Positions 54,703-62,233 of a stretch of 64,000 nt of DNA are shown piece after piece. The notes under the pieces were generated by a model that was not told the DNA's origin, ran no database searches, and worked only from the letters and a program-made list of their open reading frames with translations. Position 1 is the stretch's first letter; each line of letters begins with the position of its first letter. This DNA comes from Actinokineospora bangkokensis (GTDB lineage: Bacteria > Actinomycetota > Actinomycetes > Mycobacteriales > Pseudonocardiaceae): positions 124,001 to 188,000 of the forward strand of contig NZ_MKQR01000013.1 of the NCBI RefSeq assembly GCF_001940455.1, in the 5' to 3' direction. Made by a program: the position numbers and the translations under genes.

Positions 54703-55296
54703 GTGTCCAACGCGGATTCACCCCGTCGTGGCGGTCGCGGAGCGCGAGAGCGCATCCTCGCCGCGGCGGTCGACGTGTTCTACCGGGAAGGCATCCACGT
54801 CACCGGCGTGGCGCGGCTCGCCGAGGCGGCGTCGGTGTCGAGCCGCACCTTCTACCAGCACTTCCCCAGCAAGAACGCGCTGGTGGCGGCGTACCTGGAG
54901 CGGATCGACCCGCCCGTGGAGCGCAGGCTGGACGAGGCGGGGCTCTCCGCGCGCGAGCGGCTGGTGTCGCTCTTCGACCCGCCGGGGCAGGAGCCGGAAA
55001 CCGTGCGCGGCTGCCCGTTCCACAACGCGGTGGTGGAGGGCGCGGGCGAGCTGCCGGAGGTGCGCGAGATCGCGCGCAGGCACAAGGACCGGTTCACCCA
55101 GCGGCTCGTGGACACCGCGGCGGAGGCGGGAGCGCGCGACCCGGAGGAGCTGGGCCGGCAGCTGGCCGTGCTGTTCGAGGGAGCGCTGGCGCTGTCGACC
55201 TCGTGCGACGACGTGGCGAAGATGGCCGCGGCGCGCAGCGCGGCGGAGGTGCTGGTGGCGGCGGCTGTCGAGCAGCGGCCCGCGGGGGTCGGCTGA
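54703..55296 (+). CDS. TetR-family regulator
   Basis: 197 residues. The HTH at about 14-58 (ILAAAVDVFYREGIHVTGVARLAEAASVSSRTFYQHFPSKNALV) is standard. The ligand domain includes a CPFHNAVVEGAGELPEVREIARRHK segment seen in TetR_C_36-like regulators. GTG 54703 is preferred because the operator at 54676 covers the earlier ATG. It is the likely repressor of the divergent AKR. Confidence 0.9.
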   Translation: MSNADSPRRGGRGARERILAAAVDVFYREGIHVTGVARLAEAASVSSRTFYQHFPSKNALVAAYLERIDPPVERRLDEAGLSARERLVSLFDPPGQEPETVRGCPFHNAVVEGAGELPEVREIARRHKDRFTQRLVDTAAEAGARDPEELGRQLAVLFEGALALSTSCDDVAKMAAARSAAEVLVAAAVEQRPAGVG

Positions 55297-55350
55297 CCCC
55301 GGTGGGGACGCCCCCGGCCGACCCGCGCGGGGCCGACCGGGGACCGGGGG

Positions 55351-55851
55351 TCACTTGACCGCGGCGAGGGCGGCGTCGTAGTCCGGCTCGGTGGTGATCT
55401 CGTCCACCAGCTGCGCGTGCACGACCGTGTCCGACTCGTCGAGCACCACCACGGCGCGCGCGGCGAGACCGGCCATCGGGCCGTCCTCGATGGCCACGCC
55501 GTAGTCGGTGCGGAAGTCGGTGCCGCGCATCGTCGACAGCGCCGTCACGTTGTCCAGGCCCTCGGCGCCGCAGAAGCGGCCCTGGGCGAACGGCAGGTCG
55601 GCCGAGATGCACAGCACGACCGTGTTCTCCAGCGCGGACGCCTCCTCGTTGAACCGGCGCACGGAGGCCGCGCACACCCCGGTGTCGACGCTGGGGAAGA
55701 TGTTCAGGATCTTCTTCTTGCCCGCGAACGCGCCCAGCTCGACGTCGCCGAGCCCCTGCCCGACCAGCTTGAACGCCGGGGCGGTGGCCCCGACCTCGGG
55801 GAACTGCCCGCCCACGGTGACGGGGTTGCCCTTCAAGTTCACCTGCGACAC
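55351..55851 (-). CDS. tpx: Thiol peroxidase (atypical 2-Cys peroxiredoxin)
   Basis: A 166-residue Tpx. The peroxidatic Cys60 lies in [14 protein letters not shown], with Thr57 in place; the resolving Cys94 is in FCGAEGLDN, matching the E. coli 61/95 pattern. It reduces peroxides using thioredoxin in the cytoplasm. GTG 55851 has GGAGGT seven bases ahead. Confidence 0.95.
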   Translation of the reverse strand: MSQVNLKGNPVTVGGQFPEVGATAPAFKLVGQGLGDVELGAFAGKKKILNIFPSVDTGVCAASVRRFNEEASALENTVVLCISADLPFAQGRFCGAEGLDNVTALSTMRGTDFRTDYGVAIEDGPMAGLAARAVVVLDESDTVVHAQLVDEITTEPDYDAALAAVK

Positions 55852-56065
55852 GCCAAACCTCCGGCTGCTGAGATCGTCTGCGGCCGGATCGTATCGGCGC
55901 CGCCACCGGCGCCGGATCCCCGGTGGGACGCACGTCTCGCCCCCGGGTGGCGCAGGCGCGCTGCCACACCGGGCGCCGCCGGACCGATACCCCCCGTCAC
56001 CACGGCCCGCCATCGGAGCGCGGCCGTTCTCTCTGGGGAGCTGGGGCCATGCACTTCCTCGCGCG

Positions 56066-56542
56066 ATGACGCGCGCGTCGGCCACCGCTGTGGTGGTAGC
56101 AGCGCTGATGGCACGCGAACGCGGAACCGCTGACCGCGGTGCCGGGCACGGCCGAGATGCTGCTCGGCGGCAACGCCGGCAGCTCGCTGTCGGAAGACGC
56201 TGTACGTCCAGCTGACGCTGGGTCTCCGGGAGGCCGAGCCGCTGCAACCGGTGCTCGCCACCTGGCCCGCCCAGCCTTCGGTGCACGACGACGTGCGGTT
56301 CGACAACGACTCCCACGACCCCGAGGGCTGGGGCACCAGCGTGGTGTCACTGGACTTCGGGGACGGCGAGCCCGCGCAAAGTCGTGCGGTTCGACCTCAC
56401 CCACGCGTTCACCGCCGAGGACCTGGCTGAGGGCAGCGTGGTGTTCAAGGCCGTCGCCGAGCCCTCCGGGGTGCGGGACGCGGTGGTGGCGGACAACGCG
56501 GTGATCGCGCCCGCGACGGTGATGCGGCCCGCGGCGGGCTGA
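56066..56542 (+). pseudogene. Frameshifted secreted PKD-like protein
   Basis: A degraded gene. A signal-like start ([15 protein letters not shown], 56066) is out of frame with [20 protein letters not shown] (56121 on). That is out of frame with [15 protein letters not shown] ... [20 protein letters not shown] (56200 on), and that with KVVRFDLTHAFTAEDLAEGS ... MRPAAG and its stop (56540). So there are about three frameshifts, at roughly 56110, 56195 and 56376. The [14 protein letters not shown] segment resembles a PKD domain. Confidence 0.7.
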
Positions 56543-56581
56543 TCGCACCGGTGGGGTCGGGTGCCGCCCGGCCCCACCGGG

Positions 56582-57463
56582 TCAGCTCACCGCGATGACG
56601 CCGACGGTGCGGGTCGCGGTGAGGGTTCCGCCGGGGGCGCCGACGTAGGAGCCGGAGGTGGGGGCGACGTCGGCGTAGTCGCGGCCGGTGGCGACGGTGA
56701 GGTAGGCGGCGGTGGCGCGGCGGCCGTTGCAGGGGTCGAAGGGGGTGGCGACGGCGCCGTGCGGGTGCGGGAGGATGACCTCCACCCAGGCGTGCGTGCC
56801 GCCCTGGCCGAGCAGGTGGCCGGAGACGTAGCGGGCGGGCAGGCCGACCTGGTGGCAGAGGGCGAGCATCAGGTGCGCGGAGTCCTGGCACACGCCCACC
56901 CCGCCCGCCAGCGCCTCCGCGGCGGTGGTGGTGACCGTGGTGGTGCCGTTGGCGTAGCGCAGCGCCGAGTGCACCCAGGCGCACAGCTGCTCGGCCAGGT
57001 CGAGGCCGTGGCCGCGGAAGCCCGCGGCCACGTCGCGGATGGCGTCGTCGGCCGCGGTGAGCCGGGTGGTGCGGCGCAGCCTGCGGTCGGTGAGCGCCAG
57101 GCTGGGCAGCGTGGTGGGGCCGTCGGCGCGGACCCGCTCCAGCACCGCGCGCAGCCGGAACTCCACGTGGTCGGCCACCGCGGGCGCGAACGCCTTGACG
57201 ATGGTGTTGCCCGACAGGTCCGAGGTGGTCCAGCGCCGGGAGGCGGCGCCGAGGACGGTCACGTCGTGCTCGCGCAGGTGCTGGTCGCCGTGCCGGGCGG
57301 CCGGGACGAACACCAACCGCTGGCGCACCGACCCGACCGGGGTCGGGTAGTCGTAGCGGAAGGACTGCTCGAGCCGGTAGCCGACGCGGTCGGCGCCGTC
57401 GAGGTCGAGGGCGGTGTGGTCCAGCAGCGGAGCTGTCGACGTGTCGCCGTTGAGCACGTTCAT
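56582..57463 (-). CDS. Transglutaminase-like cysteine peptidase family protein
   Basis: 293 residues. An N-terminal beta domain (HTALDLDGADRVGYRLEQSFRYDY) leads to a transglutaminase-like core with the Cys in GVGVCQDSAHLMLALC, His in GGTHAWVEVILP and Asp in ATPFDPCNGR. Such proteins cleave or cross-link amide bonds; no signal peptide is present. It is on the minus strand, 24 bp downstream of the ABM gene, so it may share its transcript. Confidence 0.9.
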   Translation of the reverse strand: MNVLNGDTSTAPLLDHTALDLDGADRVGYRLEQSFRYDYPTPVGSVRQRLVFVPAARHGDQHLREHDVTVLGAASRRWTTSDLSGNTIVKAFAPAVADHVEFRLRAVLERVRADGPTTLPSLALTDRRLRRTTRLTAADDAIRDVAAGFRGHGLDLAEQLCAWVHSALRYANGTTTVTTTAAEALAGGVGVCQDSAHLMLALCHQVGLPARYVSGHLLGQGGTHAWVEVILPHPHGAVATPFDPCNGRRATAAYLTVATGRDYADVAPTSGSYVGAPGGTLTATRTVGVIAVS

Positions 57464-57487
57464 GGTGCTGATGGTGCCCCCGCGGTG

Positions 57488-57817
57488 TTACCCCGGGATG
57501 ACGGGGAGGAGGTCCAATTCGGTCCACCCCTCCCCCTCGACGGTGGTCTTGAGCACTCGGGGGGTCTCCAGCAGCGCCCGGGGCCACTCCCGCTGGATCG
57601 CGGGCACCAACCGGCGGACCGCGCCGCCAGCCGGGCAACCCCCATCCCGGTGACCTTCCATCAGGAAGAACACGCCGGGGTTGTCGACGCAGCGCGACCA
57701 CCAGAACCAGGCGTTGGCCTCCTCGGCGCGCGCGGCCTGGGTGAACTCGTCCACCACCGACAGCCAGCGCTCGACCCACTCCGGCCGCACGTGGAAGCGG
57801 ATGACCTGCGTCAACAC
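57488..57817 (-). CDS. Antibiotic-biosynthesis-monooxygenase-like protein (ABM fold)
   Basis: 109 residues. VIRFHVRPEWVERWLSVVDEFTQAARAEEANAWFWW, then VFFLMEGHRDG, is the dimeric alpha-beta barrel pattern of ABM/YgiN-type quinol monooxygenases. GTG 57817 was chosen for fold length. It is divergent from the TetR at 58025; a FAD monooxygenase follows that, suggesting one quinone or aromatic-compound response. Confidence 0.82.
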   Translation of the reverse strand: MLTQVIRFHVRPEWVERWLSVVDEFTQAARAEEANAWFWWSRCVDNPGVFFLMEGHRDGGCPAGGAVRRLVPAIQREWPRALLETPRVLKTTVEGEGWTELDLLPVIPG

Positions 57818-57901
57818 GCCGGGTGCCACCCCTGGGGGGTGCACACCGGCGCCCAGCTGACCTTCGTGCCGTCCACGGGTCCTCCTCGGGTCAACAGTCG
57901 G

Positions 57902-57939
57902 TGACTTGCACCGTAGAACTCGTTCGGGGGACAAGTCAA
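57902..57939 (-). promoter_or_regulatory. Promoter of the ABM gene within a TGACTTG inverted repeat
   Basis: Read on the minus strand, -35 TTGACT (57934-57939) and -10 TACGGT (57910-57915) are 18 bp apart. TGACTTG (57902-57908) and CAAGTCA (57932-57938) form an inverted repeat around the core promoter, a good place for the TetR at 58025 to bind. Confidence 0.42.
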
Positions 57940-58024
57940 CGCCTGGTGACTACACTGCGCTGCATGACGGTGGACTCGCCCGGCGCACCAGGCGGGAGGA
58001 TGGCGGGATGAACGGACCCCAGCG

Positions 58025-58606
58025 GTGAGCGCGTCCCGGCGCCGGGACGCCCCCGCCACCCGCGCGGCGATCCTCGACGCCGCCCGCGTCCTGTTCAGCA
58101 CCGAGGGCCTGGACCGGGTGACCCTGCGCGACATCGCCGCCGAGGCGGGTGTGGACCCGGCCATGGTGATCCGCTACTTCGGCTCCAAGGACGGGCTGTT
58201 CGACGAGGCCGCGCGGTTCGACCTGCGGCTGCCGGACCTGTCCGGTGTCACCCCCGACGAGCTGGGCCCGGCGCTGCTGCCGCACCTGTTCGAGGTGTGG
58301 GAGAACAACGCGGGGTTCCTCGCGCTGCTGCGGGCGGCCACGACGAACCGGTCGGCGGCGGACAAGATGCTGGACCTGTTCGTCGAGCAGGTCGCGCCCG
58401 CCCTGGCCAGGGCCGCGGTGGACAGGCCGGGTGAGCGCGCCGCGCTGCTGGGCTCGCAGGTGCTGGGCATGGTGCTGTCGCGCTACGTGCTGCGCGTGCC
58501 CCCGCTCGTGCGGATGGACCGCGACGAGCTCGGGGCGTGGCTGACCCCGGTGATCCGCTACTACCTCACCTCCCCCGCCCCGGGGGCACCGGACGACCCC
58601 GCCTGA
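58025..58606 (+). CDS. TetR-family regulator
   Basis: 193 residues. HTH at about 10-55 (AAILDAARVLFSTEGLDRVTLRDIAAEAGVDPAMVIRYFGSKDGLF); the C-terminal part resembles TetR_C_17-type regulators common in Streptomyces. It sits between the ABM gene and the FAD monooxygenase, with the monooxygenase 40 bp downstream, probably co-transcribed. Confidence 0.91.
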   Translation: MSASRRRDAPATRAAILDAARVLFSTEGLDRVTLRDIAAEAGVDPAMVIRYFGSKDGLFDEAARFDLRLPDLSGVTPDELGPALLPHLFEVWENNAGFLALLRAATTNRSAADKMLDLFVEQVAPALARAAVDRPGERAALLGSQVLGMVLSRYVLRVPPLVRMDRDELGAWLTPVIRYYLTSPAPGAPDDPA

Positions 58607-58646
58607 CGACCCGGCGGGGGTCGCCCGGCTGGGCGAGGATGGGCCC

Positions 58647-59840
58647 ATGGACACACGGCCGGTGGTGGTCGTCGGGGGAGGTCCCGGCGGGATGGTGCTC
58701 GGCTACCTGCTCGCCAGGGCGGGGGTGCGGACGACGGTGCTGGAGTCGCACGGCGACTTCGCCCGCCGCTTCCGCGGCGACTCGCTGCACCCGTACACCC
58801 TGGAGCTGTTCGACCAGCTCGGGTTGGCCGAGGAGCTGCTGCGGGTGGCCCACCACCCGGCGCGGTACTTCCGCTTCCACACCCCGCACGGGCCGGTGAC
58901 GGTCGCGGACTACGCCAAGGTGCGCAGCCGGTTCCCCTACGTCGCGCTGATGCCGCAGGCGAGGTTCCTGGACTTCCTGGCCGCGCGGGCCGCCGAGCTG
59001 CCCGGGTTCGAGCTGCGGATGAACACCCGGGTGACCGGCCTGCTGCGCGACGACGACGGCGTCGTCACCGGGGTGCGCCACCGGGACGGGGAGGTGCGGG
59101 CTCGGTTGGTGGTGGCCGCCGACGGTCGGTTCTCCAAGGTGCGGGCGCTGGCCGAGCTGCCCGCCACCAGCCTCGGCGCGGCGACGGACCTGCTGTGGTT
59201 CACCCTGCCCCGTCGCGCGGGCGACCCGCCGGACGCCGACGTCGACCTGTACTTCGCCCGGGACAACTACCTCGGGCTGCTCGGCGGGACCGACACCTGG
59301 CAGGTGGGGTACAGCCTGCCCAAGGGCGGGTACGCCGCGGCCCGCGAGGCGGGGGTGGAGCCGATCCGGGCCGCGGTGCGGGAGCTGGTCCCGTGGCTGG
59401 CCGACCGGGTGGACCAGCTCGCGGAGTTCTCCGACACGACCCTGCTGTCGGTGGACATCAGCCGGGTGCACCGCTGGCACCGCCCCGGGCTGCTGCTCAT
59501 CGGCGACGCCGCGCACGTCATCTCCCCGGTGGGCGGCAACGGCATCCTCATGGCCGTGCAGGACGCCGTCGCCGCGGCCAACCACCTCGTGCCGCTGGGC
59601 GCGGGCCCGGTGCCGGAGGAGGTGCTGGCCGCGGTCCAGGCCGAGCGGGAGCCGGCGATCCGCGCCGTGCAGGCCCAGCAGCTGCGCATCGAGCGGCAGG
59701 CGGCCAAGGCCCGCGAGCGCGGCCGCTCCATCGCCCCGCCGCGCGTCCTGCGGCTCATCACCGCCATCCCCGGTGTGCGGGGCCGGGCCGCCCGCCGCAA
59801 CGCCTACGGCCCCAACCCGCCCGCCCTGATCACGCCCTGA
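58647..59840 (+). CDS. FAD-dependent monooxygenase
   Basis: A 397-residue class A flavoprotein hydroxylase: GGGPGGMVLGYLLARAG near the N-terminus (dinucleotide fold), VVAADGRFSKVR and GDAAHVISPVGGNG for flavin. It resembles PHBH/RebC-like monooxygenases that act on aromatics. The C-terminal 60 residues are charged. It follows the TetR gene, so ligand-induced hydroxylation is likely; the substrate is not determinable. Confidence 0.9.
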   Translation: MDTRPVVVVGGGPGGMVLGYLLARAGVRTTVLESHGDFARRFRGDSLHPYTLELFDQLGLAEELLRVAHHPARYFRFHTPHGPVTVADYAKVRSRFPYVALMPQARFLDFLAARAAELPGFELRMNTRVTGLLRDDDGVVTGVRHRDGEVRARLVVAADGRFSKVRALAELPATSLGAATDLLWFTLPRRAGDPPDADVDLYFARDNYLGLLGGTDTWQVGYSLPKGGYAAAREAGVEPIRAAVRELVPWLADRVDQLAEFSDTTLLSVDISRVHRWHRPGLLLIGDAAHVISPVGGNGILMAVQDAVAAANHLVPLGAGPVPEEVLAAVQAEREPAIRAVQAQQLRIERQAAKARERGRSIAPPRVLRLITAIPGVRGRAARRNAYGPNPPALITP

Positions 59841-59883
59841 CCCTGCGTTGTTCCGACCCTGCGCTGATCAGGTCCGGGACTGG

Positions 59884-62103
59884 TCAGACCCGGTCGAGCA
59901 GCGCCAGCCGCTCCCCCTCCTCGAACACGACCACCGGGTGCAGGTCGATGCCGGTCTCGGCGGCCTCGGCCCAGCGCGCCCGCGCGGTGCTGGGCTCCCC
60001 CCGGCGCGCGGCCGCGTTGCCCTGCCCGGTGAGCGCGCGGGCGTGCTCGTACTCCACGTCGTCGCCGCCCAGGTCCGCCCACTCGGCGGCCTCGGCGTAC
60101 AGCTCGGCGGCCCGCTCGTGCTCGCCCGCCCGGTAGTGCACCCACGCCAGGCAGTTCGACCCCATCACCACCCCGCTGGAGTCGGGGCCGGAGTCGGAGA
60201 TCGTCCTGGCCAGCTCCAGCGCCTCGGTGGCGGGGGCGAACGCCTCGGCGGACCGCCCGCACCGGGTCAGCGCCAGGGCCAGCCCGCGCAGGGTGATCAT
60301 CGCGTTGCGGCCGCGGCCCGCGGCGCGGTAGGCGGCCAGCACGTCCAGCAGCTCGGGCACGGCGGCCTCGGCCTGCCCGCAGTAGACGCGCGCCCAGGCG
60401 CCGCTGGAGAGCGCGTCGAGGGCGCCGTGCTCGTCCCCGGCGGCGGTGGCGGCCGCGTAGGCCTCCCGGTGCATCGCCAGGGCCAGGTCCACCGACCCGA
60501 CGTGCAGGTGGGCCATGCCCAGGGAGTTGAGCATCATGCCGGTGGCCCGGTCGTCGCGCGCGGCGCGGGCGGCGGTGAGCCCGTGCTCGTGGGTGAGCAG
60601 CCACGGGTCGGTGCGCTTGTCGTGGAAGTAGAACGCGCGCAGCAGGTAGGCCAGCTGCCAGCAGGCGACCAGCGCCCCGTGCCGCAGGGCCAGCTCCACC
60701 ACCCGCTCCAGGGTCGGCGCCTGCGCGCGGAACCACTCCAGCGCCGCCGCGCGGTCGGCCAGCGGGTGCTCGCGCTGGACGGCGACGGGCCGGTAGCGGT
60801 GGGGGTCGAGCAGGGCCGCCGCGGCCGCGACCCGGTCGAGGGTGAAGGCGATGAGCCGGTCCAGCGCGGCGCGCCGGGTGTCGGCGGCCACCAGCGGCAG
60901 CGCGTGCCGGACGGCGAAGAGCCGCACCAGGTCGTGCGTGGCGTGCCCGGCGGGGTCGCGGCGCAGCAGGTTCGCCGCGCGCAGCCGGGCGAGCAGCCGG
61001 TCGGACTCGCCGGGGTCCAGGCCCGCCATCGCCTCGGCGGCGTCGGGCTCGACCGGGCCGCCGGGGTGGCAGGCGAGCAGGCCGAAGAACCAGCGCTGGT
61101 CCTCGGGCAGGGTGTCGAGGGTGATGGCGAAGGCGGCGGCGACGGCGCGCTCGCCGTCGTCGAGGTGGGCCAGCCGGGTGCGCTCGTCGGCCAGCCGGGC
61201 GCGGAACCGGTCGACCGCCCAGGACGGGCCGCGCAGCTGCGCCGCGGCGATCCGGATGGCCAGCGGCAGCCGGTCGCACAGCTCGACCACCTCGCGGGCG
61301 GTGCCGGGGTCGGGCAGGCGGTCGTCGGGCAGCTGCGCGCCGAGCAGGTGCACGGCCTCCTGCTCGTCGAGCACGTCGACGTGCACGTGGTGGGCGCCGT
61401 CGAGGGCCGCCAGCTCGGAGCGGCTGGTGACCAGCACCCGGCACAGCTGCCCCGGGGGCACCAGCGGGCGCACCTGCTCCGCCGAGGCCGCGTTGTCCAG
61501 CACGAGCAGGACGCCCCTGGTGCGCATGAGGTCGCGGTAGGTGTTGAGCCGCCCGTCGAGGTCCGGGGGCAGGGTCTCGGTGATGCCGAAGCGGGGCAGC
61601 AGGGAGCCCAGGACGTCGAAGGCGGTCTGCGGCCGCGCGCCTGGGGTGTGGCCGCCGAGGTCGAAGAAGAAGGCGCCGTCGGGGAAGTCGCCGTGGCAGG
61701 CCTCGGCCGCGGCGGCCAGCGCCAGCGCGGTCTTGCCGGACCCGGCCAGGCCGTGCAGGGCGCACACCCTGGCGGTGGCGCCGGTGTCGGTGTGCAGCAC
61801 GGCGGCGACCTCGGCCAGCAGGGCGGCGCGGCCGGTGAAGTCGGCGGGCGGGTCGGGCAGCCCGTGCGGGCGGTGCTCGCCCCGGCGCGGGCGCACCGCC
61901 GCCTTCGGCACGAGCGCGAGCAGCGCGCCCCCGGCGCCCAGCACCTCGTCGAGCCTGGTCGCCGTCTCCGGCGAGGGCTTGGACCGGCCGTTCTCGGTCT
62001 TGCTGATCTGCGACTTGCTGAGGAACACCTTCTTGGCCAACGCGTCCTGGGAAAGCCCCTGTGCGTTGCGCAGCCGCAACACCTCGCTGCCGAACTCGTT
62101 CAT
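59884..62103 (-). CDS. XRE-HTH / NB-ARC / TPR regulator (STAND family)
   Basis: 739 residues. An N-terminal Cro/C1-type HTH (8-55: LRLRNAQGLSQDALAKKVFLSKSQISKTENGR) is followed by an NB-ARC ATPase with P-loop GLAGSGKT (118-125) and Walker B LLVLDNA, and by C-terminal TPR-like repeats (about 480-739). The layout is that of STAND signal-transduction ATPases in actinomycetes. ATG 62103 has GGGGAG upstream. It lies 130 bp from a second STAND/TPR gene. Confidence 0.88.
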   Translation of the reverse strand: MNEFGSEVLRLRNAQGLSQDALAKKVFLSKSQISKTENGRSKPSPETATRLDEVLGAGGALLALVPKAAVRPRRGEHRPHGLPDPPADFTGRAALLAEVAAVLHTDTGATARVCALHGLAGSGKTALALAAAAEACHGDFPDGAFFFDLGGHTPGARPQTAFDVLGSLLPRFGITETLPPDLDGRLNTYRDLMRTRGVLLVLDNAASAEQVRPLVPPGQLCRVLVTSRSELAALDGAHHVHVDVLDEQEAVHLLGAQLPDDRLPDPGTAREVVELCDRLPLAIRIAAAQLRGPSWAVDRFRARLADERTRLAHLDDGERAVAAAFAITLDTLPEDQRWFFGLLACHPGGPVEPDAAEAMAGLDPGESDRLLARLRAANLLRRDPAGHATHDLVRLFAVRHALPLVAADTRRAALDRLIAFTLDRVAAAAALLDPHRYRPVAVQREHPLADRAAALEWFRAQAPTLERVVELALRHGALVACWQLAYLLRAFYFHDKRTDPWLLTHEHGLTAARAARDDRATGMMLNSLGMAHLHVGSVDLALAMHREAYAAATAAGDEHGALDALSSGAWARVYCGQAEAAVPELLDVLAAYRAAGRGRNAMITLRGLALALTRCGRSAEAFAPATEALELARTISDSGPDSSGVVMGSNCLAWVHYRAGEHERAAELYAEAAEWADLGGDDVEYEHARALTGQGNAAARRGEPSTARARWAEAAETGIDLHPVVVFEEGERLALLDRV

Positions 62104-62233
62104 GTCACTCCCCTGGCGCTCCTGCCGTGGCCCACCCATCCGAGCAGAGGGCGGTGGCGGCGGGCAACGGTCGCGGTGGTGCGTGGCGGTTCCTGTCGGT
62201 TTCCCGGTCGGGAAACCCGTGGCGGGCCCGCGC

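Noticed and set aside
57488-59840. Possible start of an aromatic polyketide cluster
   Set aside because: ABM and FAD monooxygenase families occur in such clusters, but no ketosynthase, cyclase or transferase is near.
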